From Ridgeia piscesae (taxonomy: Eukaryota > Annelida > Polychaeta > Sabellida > Siboglinidae), in the NCBI GenBank assembly GCA_025642075.2, contig JAODUO010000864.1:192501-256500 (forward strand): a DNA stretch of 64,000 nt. The letters run 5' to 3'. Positions 1 to 28,995 of this stretch are shown piece after piece. The position numbers and the translations under genes were made by a program. The notes beneath the pieces are model-generated. The model saw only the letters and a program-made list of their open reading frames with translations. It searched no databases and was not told the DNA's origin. Each line of letters opens with the position of its first letter. Position 1 is the stretch's first letter.

Positions 1-109
1 CACAACACAAACAACACAACACAACACAACACAACACAACACAACACAACACAACACAACACAACACAACACAACACAACACAACACAACACAACACAAC
101 ACAACACAA
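1..109. repeat. (ACAAC)n pentanucleotide microsatellite
   Basis: About 21 near-perfect 5-bp units, starting at or before the window edge. Confidence 0.95.
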
Positions 110-269
110 TACACTATAGTAACGCTTTAAGAATCCTAAATGAGAACATGTATACCCTATACATTTTACAATTTAACACAACACAACGATATTAATACCT
201 TTACACAATAATAGTTGTAGTCACCGATGCTGAAGTAGCTGATACAAGTGTCCGCCTTCGTATTAAACC

Positions 270-882
270 ACCCCACCACCCCACCGTCCCACCGTCCCAC
301 CGTCCCACCGTCCCACCGTCCCACCGTCCCACCGTCTCACCGTCCCACCGTCTCACCGTCTCACCGTCCCACCGTCCCACCGTCTCACCGTCCCACCGTC
401 CCACCGCCCCACCGTCTCACCGTCCCACCGTCCCACCGTCTCACCGTCCCACCGTCTCACCGTCTCACCGTCCCACCGTCCCACCGTTTCACCGTCCCAC
501 AGTCCCACCGCCCCACCGTCTCACCGTCCCACCGTCCCACCGTCTCACCGTCCCACCGTCTCACCGTCTCACCGTCCCACCGTCCCACCGTTTCATCGTC
601 CCACCGTCCCACCGCCCCACCGTCTCACCGTCCCACCGTCCCACCGTCTCACCGTCCCACCGTCCCACCGTCTCACCGTCCCACCGTCCCACCGTCCCAC
701 CGTCCCACCGTCCCACCGTCCCACCGTCCCACCGTCCCACCGTCCCACCGTCCCACCGTCCCACCGTCCCAACGTCCCACCGTCCCACCGTCCCACCGTC
801 CCACCGTCCCACCGTCCCACCGTCCCACCGTCCCACCGCCCCACCGTCCCACCGTCCCACCGTCCCACCGTCCCACCGTCCC
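270..882. repeat. 8-bp minisatellite CCCACCGT, about 76 units
   Basis: Tandem CCCACCGT units, many with a C-to-T change (CTCACCGT). Neither strand of the unit creates stops, so long spurious ORFs (PPSHRPTV-type repeats) are open on both strands. The array directly abuts the 3' end of the minus-strand LINE fragment at about 890-1300. Confidence 0.95.
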
Positions 883-889
883 CATTCAC

Positions 890-1300
890 TGCCTTCTCCC
901 GCACCTCGCCTTCAGCAGCCGGGGGGGGGGAGGTCGGCAGAAAAGTATTTCGACACCGGTTGATTTGTGGCTTCGTGCTCTTTCTAACAGGCACCTAGCC
1001 AGATAGACCAACAGTTTAGAACGCGCGCAGTGGATGATGTGGATCTTTTATATTGTCTTCTGTCTTCTTGGCCACGTATGACTCATACAAGTCGTCAATA
1101 GTTGGTAGCGTAATCCCAAAGGTTTTACTGGCTGACCTACAAGATTGAGCAGATCTTTTTTCTTTACCGACAACTTCCACCCCAGCTACGTAAACAGTAT
1201 AGTAAAGAAACAGAACTGACTGGACAGTGGCCTGATAAAAGAGGTGACTAACTGTGCTACATGTATTGAATTTTTGTTTAGCCTCCTCAGAAAAGTGTTT
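890..1300 (-). mobile_element. Non-LTR retrotransposon (LINE) 3' fragment, reverse transcriptase C-terminal region
   Basis: The minus strand translates without stops through ASKTFGITLPTIDDLYESY followed by AKKTEDNIKDPHHPLRA. This matches the region after the RT fingers/palm of CR1/Rex-like LINEs, which usually reads like ASKIIG.LPSL..IY...ILKDPSHPLH..F. The downstream part (towards 890) is frameshifted. The copy is 5'-truncated and dead. Confidence 0.6.
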
Positions 1301-1984
1301 CTTTGGCAGTCCTTCTTGGTGCTCAAAGTCAAATCAAGCTAGTTGGTGGTTTCGATGTCTAGATATGAGTATAAAGGAACTCTCTCGGTTATATTACCTC
1401 TCTGATATACTTGAATGACTGTTTATATGTAGAGCTGGACTGATAGATAATGTTATAGTTATTTCGGATTATCATGCAATAAGTCGCCAGGTCTGGGTCC
1501 TATTATTGAAGAGCACACCACGTTCGCGGATCCTCAATTGTGTGTTATTGTCGATCCTTATGTTATCTATACATGGCTATGTCAAATGCAATTTCAGGGT
1601 ATGTAATTGTATTGGTTTCTAAAGACAATACTAAACGGCAAATAACTGTAATTACATGCCTTTAGAACATTTCCAGTATGGGACGGATTTGCAAACTACG
1701 TCTTATCAATTGTGATTTCAGCCAGGCTCTGGTACAGAGCTATGTACGTTTGCTTTCAAGGAACTACTAAGAGTTTACAACACGCGTGGTTCAGCCGTAC
1801 ATGCCGCTCTTCTTGAGGTGATTCCAACATTTGACCGAGTCAAATAGAACCACACAATTTATATAAATATATTTTAATAATAAGCATAAGAAAACTGAAC
1901 ATTTATACGAAACTCATGCCAACCCTCACCATTTATTTTAATCAAACACGTCGTGACTTCTCTGGGAAGCATTCAGCCACACCA
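1301..1984. other. Intergenic, no gene recognised
   Basis: Moderately AT-rich unique sequence between two LINE fragments. The end nearest 1860-1985 probably includes the 3'UTR of the minus-strand LINE that follows. Nothing else can be supported. Confidence 0.4.
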
Positions 1985-2620
1985 CCGCTACAACACTTCT
2001 TCTTTGTTCACAACTAGACGGGAACGCCGGTCGCCCTCACAGCTATGTCTTCCTCCTCAGGGCTTCTTGAGGCTCGGGTGTCATCTGGCCACACTTGCTG
2101 CCATCCTATAGTGGTCAGTGCTGCAGGGAGTGGTCGCTGGTCATCGGGCTGTTTTCACATGGCCGTATAGATCTCGGACTAACCGACATTCAGTCTATTG
2201 TATATATGTCCTTTCGTTCTGTTGTGTCGTGTTCAGAGTTGAAACAGAATAAAGTTGGTCGGCTCTGCTGGGTTGGTAGTAGTGGTCAGTCTTGGTGCGT
2301 GCGGGACATTGCTGGGGATTGTTTTCTCCGCCAGGGTCTTGACGATGGTCTGTCCATAACTGTGCGTCACACGGTTATTGTTTTGTTCCATTCACCACCC
2401 TTCCTTTGCCAGCCTGTCAGCCGATTCATTTCCTCTGATTCTGCGCGGTGTGGATGGATCCGCTGGAATGGTACTCTTGCCTGTGCGATAAGTTCTAACA
2501 GAGTAGTAGTCAGTTCATTTACGTATTTCTTTTGGGGGTTTTGAATAGCACGAAGCACTGAGAGGGCATCTGTAAAGATGGCAGTGCTTTTAGGTGTTTT
2601 CCTCAGTTTGTTGCGCAGCT
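1985..2620 (-). mobile_element. LINE fragment with RNase H domain (I/Jockey/R1-type)
   Basis: On the minus strand, 2558-2367 reads as an RNase H segment: FTDALSVLRAIQNP around the catalytic Asp strand, then a diverged form of the W-P-H-G-N-E-A-D-R-L-A motif (VPFQRIHPHRAESEEMNRLT) and a KGGE element. Further downstream, near 2030, the conserved LINE ending VRATGVPV-stop appears in another frame. The I and Jockey groups carry this RNase H/terminal arrangement. Frameshifts show it is a pseudogene. The + strand ORF over 2095-2544 is antisense to it. Confidence 0.6.
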
Positions 2621-2621
2621 G

Positions 2622-2715
2622 TGGTGCCGGCTACCGCTCAAGTACCCACCACTGCCTATAACCAGATAAGCAGACACGCGTTCACTACGGCTGAGCCAGA
2701 ATAACAAGACTGAAC
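2622..2715 (-). mobile_element. Diverged SINE core fragment
   Basis: The stretch containing CCACCACTGCCTATAACCAG and the following TTCAC..GGCTGAG matches, with gaps, the segment at 16040-16110 inside the tRNA-derived SINE of intron 8. No tRNA-like head is visible here. Confidence 0.35.
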
Positions 2716-3192
2716 GAATTTATCCACATAACAATAACAAGATCGATTACTAGAATATGCTCTTGGCCTGGCTTGAAAATCAGTGGTGTAGTGCTTTTTA
2801 TTTAATCAAAGTAGCTGTGTTTGTGAGATTTAAAGGATTGTAAGACCCTAAAATCGGTGCTGCTGCGACTAATTACTGTAGACGACACAGGGAGACGGCT
2901 TCTAAATGAGTCGGCCAGACACATGCATTAGTGTTTGGTCGATGACCTCGCCCTGTATAGGTACTGTGTCTTAATAGGTCGTGCCAGCGACATATGACCA
3001 ATGGTTTACCACGTCATGTCGCGCTTCACCGTCAACTATGAATGACCACGGCGTGTCCTTATCGAGGTCGGTTTTAAGTCTACAATCTATTCATATCGTT
3101 ATAATGACCAGTTGTGTTTGTGTTTGTGACAACAACTGACCGGCATGACCCCGACTAGACCGGACGCTTGTTGTAGACGTAGACCCGGGACA
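2716..3192. other. Intergenic, no gene recognised
   Basis: Unique sequence with no convincing coding or RNA feature. Confidence 0.4.
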
Positions 3193-3220
3193 GGCACGCA
3201 CGCACGCACGCACGCGCCCA

Positions 3221-3283
<63 letters not shown>
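3193..3283. repeat. (GCAC)n followed by (CA)n microsatellite
   Basis: Compound array: about 45 bases of GCAC units grading into about 45 bases of CA. Confidence 0.95.
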
Positions 3284-3286
<3 letters not shown>

Positions 3287-3523
3287 AACCTTTATTTTGG
3301 CAAACTGCGAAAACGTTTGTGTCTTATAACGTTGACTGGCGTGACACCAAAATAGTCATAAAACCATCTTCTTTAGTGAAATGCAATACAGTTGTACAAC
3401 GGTTTTATTGACTGGTTGAGGCACACTCAATCTTGTTCAACGATATTCAAGATAAAACAATTCAGCCACGTCAAAGACTATTTATGTTTGTACATACATA
3501 AAGCAAGATATCCATTTTATATT

Positions 3524-3530
<7 letters not shown>

Positions 3531-3560
<30 letters not shown>

Positions 3561-3675
3561 TATATGTGTGTGTATGTATGTATGTATGTATGTATGTATG
3601 TATGTTTTATGTATGTATGTATGTATGTATGTATGTATGTATGTATGTATGTATGTATGTATGTATGTATGTATG

Positions 3676-3709
<34 letters not shown>

Positions 3710-4128
3710 TGTATGTATGTATGTATGTATGTATGTATGTATGTATGTATGTATGTATGTTTTATGTATACATACAAACATACATGTATTATTATTTTTT
3801 TTATACATACATACATGTATGTATGTATGTATGTATGTATGTATGTATGTATGTATGTATGTATGTATGTATGTATGTATGCATGTATGTATGTATGTAT
3901 GTAGATGTATGTATGTATGTAAAATTTATGTATGTATGTATATGCATGTATGTATGTATGTATGTATGTATGTATGTATGTATGTATGTATGTATGTATG
4001 CATGTATGTATGTATGTATGTATGTATGTATGTATGTATGTATGTATGTATGTATGTATGTATGTATGTATGTATGTATGTATGTATGTATATATGTATG
4101 TATGTATGTTTTATGTATGTATGTATTT
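3531..4128. repeat. (ATGT)n microsatellite, about 600 bp
   Basis: Tandem ATGT in several blocks, interrupted at 3605-3612, 3762-3812 and 3919-3930. Short oppositely oriented ACAT blocks (3767-3782, 3804-3816) make local inverted repeats. All ORFs over it (MYVC.. and HTYI..) are artefacts. Confidence 0.95.
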
Positions 4129-4450
4129 TTAAAATAAACAATACTCCCCACACACACATAATAATGAGTATATGCTTATAATACATATAATAAAATAATA
4201 ATTATTATTATGTGTTATAACTTAAAAGCATACCCATGCAAGCATCAATAATTTTTATTTTCTAACTTCGAGTATGCCAGATGTGACCCGACCGTAGTGT
4301 TGAATTGCGCATAATTTTATGAGTCGGATTGACATGACCTTTCTAAAACTGCGTCTATGCTAATCTGTTCCACATGAGTTGTTAGGGCGGTCGCGTATCG
4401 GTAGATAACGCAGCGGCACACATTTCATGTGACACTCACGCTACGAAAAC

Positions 4451-20119
<15,669 letters not shown>

Positions 20120-20747
20120 TGAAGCACTACTTGTGGAAAGCACACGCAATTGTTTATATTAAATGAAGACAAGTAACGTGTGCTACCTGCTACTTGTCAC
20201 TACCTGCCGAAACAAGGCGGCTTAGTCTAGGGCTTCTGATGATTTTCAGAAGACTTACAGAATTGGAAACACACCTGTAGTTACTAAGATGAATTTTACA
20301 GAGAAATCACATTTGTATGTGTGACACAAAAATATACGTTTATTTAATTTACATATTATTACATATTACATATTTTTATATAACTATAATAGCATTTAGT
20401 GCTACTGGCATCCATTGGACACAGTTGCTTTGAATTGTTATTCTGTGGCATTGTTATTGGTGATACCTATTTACTGTTGTTTGACATGTTGCTTTAAATC
20501 ATATTTTACTACAATGTTTTAACTGGTGATCAGGGAACGTCTGGTGCAATTGTTGTGCCATATAAGTCTAGGGATTGGGTGGGGAAGGGTGGACTAATTC
20601 ATGTATACATGTGCCTGTACTGTTGATTTCTTTGTTTTGAAACCTGTTCTGTTAAATAATTCATGATTAGTATATCTAGATATGTACGAGGCCATATTAC
20701 TGTGTTCTATTCCTGCTGGGATGATTTCTGTTAGATAATTACAAAAG

Positions 20748-20753
20748 AATAAA
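20748..20753 (+). other. Polyadenylation signal AATAAA for the cysteine synthase gene
   Basis: A canonical AATAAA lies about 630 bases after the stop codon and is followed within 40 bases by a GT-rich stretch starting at about 20766, the usual arrangement of a cleavage site. This gives a 3'UTR of roughly 650 bases. Confidence 0.55.
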
Positions 20754-21056
20754 TAGTTATAAAAAAGTTGTGTTGTTCTCAAGGTGTGTGTGTGTGTGTG
20801 CGTGCGTGCGTGCGGGTGTGCAGTACTTGGGTCTACCGTGTGTGCGTGCGTGCATGCGTGTGTGTAACGGCAGTACTTAAGTCTACCGGTTTACTTTGCC
20901 CAAAGACTCGGTTGTATTCGGGTTATTGTGATTCGATAAAATCCGGCCAACTATCAATATCTGTAATTATGTCAGTGCTGCATGCTACGGGACAAAATAT
21001 AGTTTACTTTTCGAATAATGCTACATCCATTAAGATATAAACTAAATAAAACTTAA
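20754..21056. other. Intergenic downstream of cysteine synthase
   Basis: Holds a short (GT)n/(GTGC)n tract at 20782-20870. No gene seen. Confidence 0.5.
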
Positions 21057-21260
21057 CTCCTCCTCTCCCTCCCTCCTCCTCCCTCCCTCCCTCCTCCCTC
21101 CTCCCTCCTCCTCCCTCCCTCCCTCCTCCTCTCCTCCCTCTCCCTCCTCCTCCCTCCTCTCCTCCCTCCCCCTCCTCCTCCTCCCCCTCCCTCCCTCCCT
21201 CCTCCTCCTCCTCCATCCTCCCCTCCCTCCATCCCTCTCTCCTTCTTCTACTCTCTCACT
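21057..21260. repeat. Polypyrimidine (CCT/CCCT)n tract
   Basis: About 200 bases of almost pure C and T on the + strand in CTCC units. The opposite strand gives spurious Glu/Arg/Gly-rich ORFs. Confidence 0.9.
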
Positions 21261-24120
21261 CTCTTCTCGATCCTTCCTCCTCTGTCTGTGCAAATCGTCA
21301 ATTGTATCTATCCGTGTCTTCGTATTCTTTCCATTCTTCCTCTTGCTCGTCTACACCTCTTCCTCCACGTTTTTGCCCGCCACTCGTTTTTTTACCCATT
21401 CTCTCATTCTCATTAAGGCGCACATGGATTCGGTCATGGCTATTTGCACATATCTACACGAACGTCGAAGCTATTTATGCCATACAAAGCAATTGTGTAA
21501 TACCTGCCATGCTTCATTGACATTATCACAGTTTAACATAGACAATGCAATCCGTCAATTGGTGTTGGACATTCTTGGCACAGCTTGCGGCCTAGTAATG
21601 GTTTTGCTGATACGCCAGAACGCAGGGGTTGACAACATTAACTTCGCCATATCGGTGACTTGCACGTGACAAATGACTGAAGGGTGCAACGACCAATAGC
21701 ATGGAATCGTTGGGGTCAAAATGTAGTTCTCCCCGTTAACAGTGCAAGGCCAACTTCATCTGTTTCTTGGTTTGTTCGTTTGTTCAATTGGGGTCGAATG
21801 CAGCAGACGATGCATGTTTGACGCTCAATGTAGTGTGACAGTTGGTCTCAACTAAGCTGCACACAAGGTGCAGTTTAAGATGTCAGTAGACACTAGGATA
21901 TCAACAGATGCCGAAGCACAACGAGGACGGGCACAGATTGGACGATGCAATTACTCGAAGGTATGAAGGTATGACAACTAATGCTCGTACGTTCCATTAT
22001 TGTTATATAATCATATTCGTGATTCAATGCATGTTTCTGTTGTAATCCCCTCTACCATAATTTTACCTTTAATAGCATCACAAAATTACAATGTGTTAAG
22101 AATTGCATAACAAGGATTGAGACTAGGTCTCCATGTTTTATTCATTATACGCGGCTTTTAAAGTCATTGCATTGTCTTCCTGTCCGATGTCGTATTATCT
22201 TTAAGATCTTTAAATTCATTGCTTGCTCCGATGAGAAAGGTTGCCTAGCTTCGATCATTTCTGGTTTTTTTCCTTAAAGTCAATACCATTGTTGGGACAA
22301 GTGCTTTTGTCTGTTTAAGCTAACACGTATGTGGAGAAAAAAATAGGATCACTATGCTGATCGGTGTTGATAATATCTTAAATTAAATAAATTGGCTTAG
22401 TCTACATCTGTTATATGTTTATTATTTTTTTTGTTATGATTTTTTTAAATTTGGAATAATTTTCGAATTATGTATCAACATTTTAAAGTAATTCCTTGTT
22501 ACATTTTATGAAGGACAAAATGGCGACGATGTGTGCGCCATCTTGGTTTCACGTCGCCTGGTGTAAAACATACCTATCCATAACTGTGCATGGATGAATA
22601 ATTATAGTTTCACATGTTAACATGTTTAATGTATCATATGTTTTTAATTTAAAACAATAAAATTTTTTAACCCCTTCACTGGAAATAGTTATATCAGTTT
22701 AAGTTCTTTTTTCCAGTGAAGACAAGTTGACACCACAATCTCGCCAGTCACACACTATATGGTATATAAGGAAAGGAAATTGCTACTATAATTGTAACTG
22801 ATGTGTATTCGATGCCTCGTGGCAAAGGGTGTATCACGTGATGCTCGCAATATGGAGGGTCACATCCGGCAATGGAACGCCGGGCTTAGGGGCAGATACT
22901 CCCTCCCTTTCTCGTAGCACAGTGGTCAGTTGTGAAGGTTGAAGGTCGTGACATTTCTCGCCAGGGGAACGTTGTAAGGAGCAACCAAAGCGGAGTCCCG
23001 AGCCCAAGTAGATACATTAGATACTGTACTATGTACTAATGTACTATAGGCAGAATGTTCCCAGTGTCTCCCACTTCCGGATACCCTCTTTTTAAATTAT
23101 ATAAATATTATAAATTACATAATTTCAAACAATTAATTATCTCAGTTTGACGATAAACTTTGCCTTGTAATAACTTTGCTTAATTATATCTTGGAGGACT
23201 TTCATGTAGTCTTTAAAATACTGTATTTTTATTATTTTGCTTTTTTATTTTAATAACTATTATATTTTTCTCACGTAGCGCTTATATATCTGTTAACATT
23301 GCTTTATTATGGAAACACCAGATAAGAGGTGAAGAGAAGGCCACCTGGCACAGAGACACTGAACAAGAAAATGGATATGGAATAAACCAGGAGAATATGG
23401 CCCCAAACAGACACCTTGAACAGGAGAAATGAGCAGAGTAAATAAGAATTGTTACTTGACTGCAATGCCACCAACAGTGTCACTCTTGCGAAGACACTAA
23501 TTTAAACAAGTCTACGTCAGTCCTATTATAAAATTAATTGTATTAGCCAATAAAGCAATGTCATAACTATTTTTTACACACACATACCCCACATAAAACC
23601 TAATATGTATTAAATGACACATACCCTATTCATATTTGGGATGTCATTAGACATACAGAGGACAATCAACTAGAGAAAATGCGGGATATTGTTAGGCAAT
23701 GCAAAATGTCCTGTTGTAATAACCACCATTAAGAACTCGTGCTTGTGGGAAACAACTGTACTGGTTTTGTAATTTGTCACTTTTTCAGGTAGAAACAATC
23801 ATCGTTCAAATAGGGTGTTTGACAGCCATGTTAGCAGTGTTATCCAGAAAAGTGAATTTGTGCATACTTGTTTTTAGATTTTTAATAATGATGTATTTCT
23901 GTCAGATGATATAAATTAACAGTTTCTAATAATATAATAAAATACAGTTGTGACTGATTGCATTTAGAATACTGTGTTGTAATGCAAATGCATGGTCAGT
24001 TGTTTGTCTAACCGTTTTGTTCCCTTGGATAGTTTAGGGTAATATCGATTCAATGTTGTGTGTGGCAGATTCACACCCTGCTGGTGTTCCTTATGCAAAC
24101 ATTACATGTTGTGTGCACAC
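21261..24120. other. Intergenic, no gene recognised
   Basis: Mostly AT-rich unique sequence. A GC-richer island at 22800-23050 contains a perfect A-box-like TAGCACAGTGG but no matching B box, so no RNA gene is called. The ORF at 21343-21669 shows no recognisable domain. Confidence 0.4.
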
Positions 24121-25665
<1,545 letters not shown>

Positions 25666-28172
25666 GTCCCCAATCTTAAAGTGAAATGATGTCACTCCCG
25701 TTGTCTGTCTGTTCATGTACTGCTTAGATTGGCGCTGTTGGGCAGTTGTGACATTTGTGTGAACGTGGAAAGTCATGGTGCTTATAACATAGTTGGATGG
25801 AAGGCTTAACTATAAAAAAGTGTCGGTTAGAAGTAATAATTTATACACAAGACAAAATATAATATAGTAAGGGACACAATTCTAGGAGTTGTAACTTGAT
25901 AACAATGTTATCTCTATCTGACCAGTGGTTGTGCTATATTCATAATCAGCTTGTGTTATCTGTATAGGAAAGTAAGAGAATTCAGTTGGTGATATGGATC
26001 CACCAATGAAAAGCAACATAAATTGGTTCATCACAATGGACAGGGTTACATTATTTTACTGTTTACATTATCTTGTAAAAACCCTGTAACACATGCAAAC
26101 TTTCACTGCTTTTACACACCTGTTCATGAACGCTTATCACCTGTTTCCCTACTTGCTCAACGTAGTTGTCCATATCCTCTTCCACGAATGTTGGAATGTG
26201 AATGTCTTCTTCCCTGCCAGCTTCATCCATCTATACAATATATCTGAATTGTACCTACTGGGCTATATTTCTGTCAAGTACTATTTCATGAGTCATGTAT
26301 ATCATTAACACATAAAACAATCACTTGTACAAAACATTTAGTTATGTAAATATTTAACAACTAATAAAGTGTTATTTCTGTATAATTATTATACAACAAC
26401 TGTTGTCTGAAATGCATGTAACATTATGGCATTATGCAATGAATGCAATGACATGCAATATGACAATAAACGAAATACCTCAACAGGCAGACGTGGATGG
26501 CGATTGAACATGAGGAAGAATGGGGTGTAGTTGGTCGACCCCTGTCTCTGTGCGCGCATGCTAAATGCGACCTCTTCCAGGTAGTTGTCCTAGTCATCCT
26601 GATGTTCACCTGTCAACTTGCTCAGTCGGGTTTTGAGTGTCTGATTGGTCCTACAATCAATCCAGATGGTCAATGGTTGACAATTCTATAAGAGTAATTC
26701 TGGGACAGTCTGAAAGGGAATATCAGTTGTGAAAAACAATTAGACATTTTTTACATGCTTAGACAATTAACCGTATCTGCTATTTATATTATTTGTTATA
26801 CGACAATAACAATATTTTGAAGAACAAAACATTGTTTTATTCATAATGTGACTGTAATGCTAATAATTAATAACTGCTACCTCTCATCAAGTCCATTTGT
26901 TTGGGGATGGTACGATTTTGTTGGCCAAATCTGCATTGATGGTCTTGACAAATTCACGAACTTGGTCAGATAACAATTTCTTCGGGGCACCATATCTGTA
27001 AAAAGACAACAAATATGAGGCATTCTGCTGAAGATATGTGTTGAGCTTGCTTTAAAATTAACACCTTTTCCAGAAATAAAATCAAGGCCTATTTTGTGAC
27101 GAAGTAATATATATGGGAAAGAAGGGGTAAGGGGCAGCAACCTGCTGGAATTTCCAAAAAAATCAAAATATGTCCTCCATCTTCCCACATCATGATCTAT
27201 CGTGACATAGTGAAGTGGAGTGGTGCTGATGCTTGAGATCCAGAGCTTTCCAGCCCTTCCACATTTTTTCAGTTCTGGCATGAAATTACTGTTTTTATTG
27301 TGTAAACCAAGTCAATACATTGAACAGCATAGGGCATCTGCCATATAGCTATCCTTTTTCTATTTTAGTGGATTATAACCAATTACTATGAAATTAATTT
27401 TGTGTACTGCTACACACATAAGTTATTTAAATTAAGCATACATGTCTTCTTATTAACATTGCTAGGCTGCTTTATCATTTGCTACATTGAAGCTTAATAA
27501 TCAAGGAATGCATTACCTGCAAATGAAGCTGTTCAAGCTTCGCAATACCTCCACCCGTAAAACAGGCACACAAGAATGACATTTTACATGCACAATCATC
27601 TAATTGCCATAGATAATATAATTTGCAACACAAGCACAAATGCTAACTTGGGACAACAAGTGTGCATGTTACGACTATTTAATTTGTCATAAACATTCAA
27701 GAGTGGAAATGTTTACAACATAAATATCAATATTAGCTCCTGTGTACACTGGCAATAGTCAACATTACATTGAGTAAGGATTACATCTGTACTTTTCACA
27801 TTGCATGGCCTACCTACGAGATCCATGCCAACCATATTCATGGGTGCCACAGGTGTCAGCTTTGGTGCTACTGTTTTGATTTTTTCGTATCGCTGACATG
27901 CATCGCATTTCGAAATCCGCAATATGTAAACTAAGATAATGTAACATAAAATGTGGGATCTACAATGACAAAAATTGTTACATTGGTATGAAATTTAATA
28001 CAGCATATACATATGGATAGTGTATTGTAATGGTATATACTACATAAAGCAACATTTGACTTTGAAATATACAGTATATTCTTGCAAATAAGTGTAATGT
28101 TCACATTCACAAATGAAACATTATACATGAATAATTCATGTACACTTTCACTTTTTGTTGAACATTAATACT

Positions 28173-28500
28173 TCGGTGAGTGAGCTATTGAGTGAGTGAG
28201 CCAGTGAGTGAGTGAGTGAGTGAGTGAGTGAGTGAGTGAGCTATTGAGTGAGCTAGTGAGTGAGTGAGTGAGTGAGTGTGTGTGTGTGAGTGAGTGAATC
28301 AGTGAATGAAAGAGTGAGTGAGTGAGTGATTGAGAGAGTGAGCGAGTGAGTGAGTGAGCTAGTAGGTGATTGAGCTAGTGAGTGAGTGGTGGGTGAGTGA
28401 GTGAGTGTGTGAGTGAATGAGTGAGTGAGCTAGTGAGTGAGTGAGTGAGCTAGTGAGCGAGTGGTGAGTGAGTGAGTGAGCTTGTGAGTAATTGAGTGAG
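28173..28500. repeat. (GAGT)n microsatellite, imperfect
   Basis: About 330 bases of GAGT/GTGA units with interruptions (GAGCTAGT, GATTGAG), inside the minus-strand Ginger1-like region. Confidence 0.9.
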
Positions 28501-28506
28501 TATATA

Positions 28507-28507
<1 letters not shown>

Positions 28508-28545
<38 letters not shown>

Positions 28546-28688
28546 GGAGTATGTGAATACAATATATATGCATATTGCAATATTTTGATTGATTTATTGA
28601 GTGTTGAACCAGCAGGATATATACTATTCAGTAAATCAGTATTGTCTGACTCATGATCTTGTCTGCCAATAAAGATATAAGATCGAAA

Positions 28689-28745
<57 letters not shown>
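28508..28745. repeat. Two (AT)n tracts with unique spacer
   Basis: AT tracts at 28508-28541 and 28694-28745. The second directly abuts the end of the first integrase exon remnant at 28750. Confidence 0.9.
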
Positions 28746-28748
<3 letters not shown>

Positions 28749-28995
28749 CGCCACTGTGGCCAGCATGGGGGGCAGAGTGGACCTGCCACAAGATCTTTTC
28801 TTTCTCTTTTTCATCGGTGATGATTTTTGGCGGATGTTTGTGTGTGGCTGAACGTACACTAACACTCCAGTTTCTGCAATTATTTCATATAATCATAGTT
28901 ACATTGATGTTCCTAATGAACGTCATTAAGACCTTCTTGTTCTTGGGTTGCAATAGTGGTGGTAGTTTGAGCAAATTAATTACATATAGTTTGTA

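Larger units (their letters stand above)
25666..28873 (-). mobile_element. Ginger1-like transposon, integrase-type transposase gene with introns, pseudogene (minus copy)
   Basis: Read on the minus strand, exon remnants occur in the order of a Gypsy-type integrase. 28873-28750 is the zinc-binding half (VHSAPHAGH). 27930-27814 is the CC half (SKCDACQRYEKIKT and MNMVGMDLV). About 27585-27517 is a core fragment ending SLNSFICR. 26995-26881 has YGAPKKLLSD and SYHPQTNGLDE. 26650-26479 has TNQTLKTRLSKLTGEHQDD, a stop, then NYLEEVAFSMRAQRQGS and YTPFFLMFNRHPRLPVE. About 25790-25666 has SKQYMNRQTTGVTSFHFKIGD. Splice sites flank several pieces and join in frame (GLDE-R-TNQTL). A TAG replaces a Trp, and a deletion with frameshift lies between ADLANK and SYHPQ. 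Ginger1 elements carry this integrase as a cut-and-paste transposase. A Gypsy retrotransposon is the alternative, but the related + copy goes on to a Ulp1-type domain rather than retroviral features. Confidence 0.7.

Noticed and set aside
248..1006. Long Pro/Ser/His/Arg-rich ORF on the + strand
   Set aside because: Pure translation of the 8-bp CCCACCGT array. The unit has no stop in any frame, and no start context or domain is present.
2095..2544. 149-codon + strand ORF
   Set aside because: Antisense to the minus-strand LINE RNase H region, which shows real protein motifs in the other orientation.
3392..4186. Long MYVCMYVC and HTYIHTYI ORFs
   Set aside because: Translations of (ATGT)n. Open in several frames of both strands, so not coding.
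26877..27281. 134-codon minus-strand ORF taken as one gene
   Set aside because: Only its last part (26995-26881) is integrase-like. The rest is intron before a TTTTTACAG acceptor.
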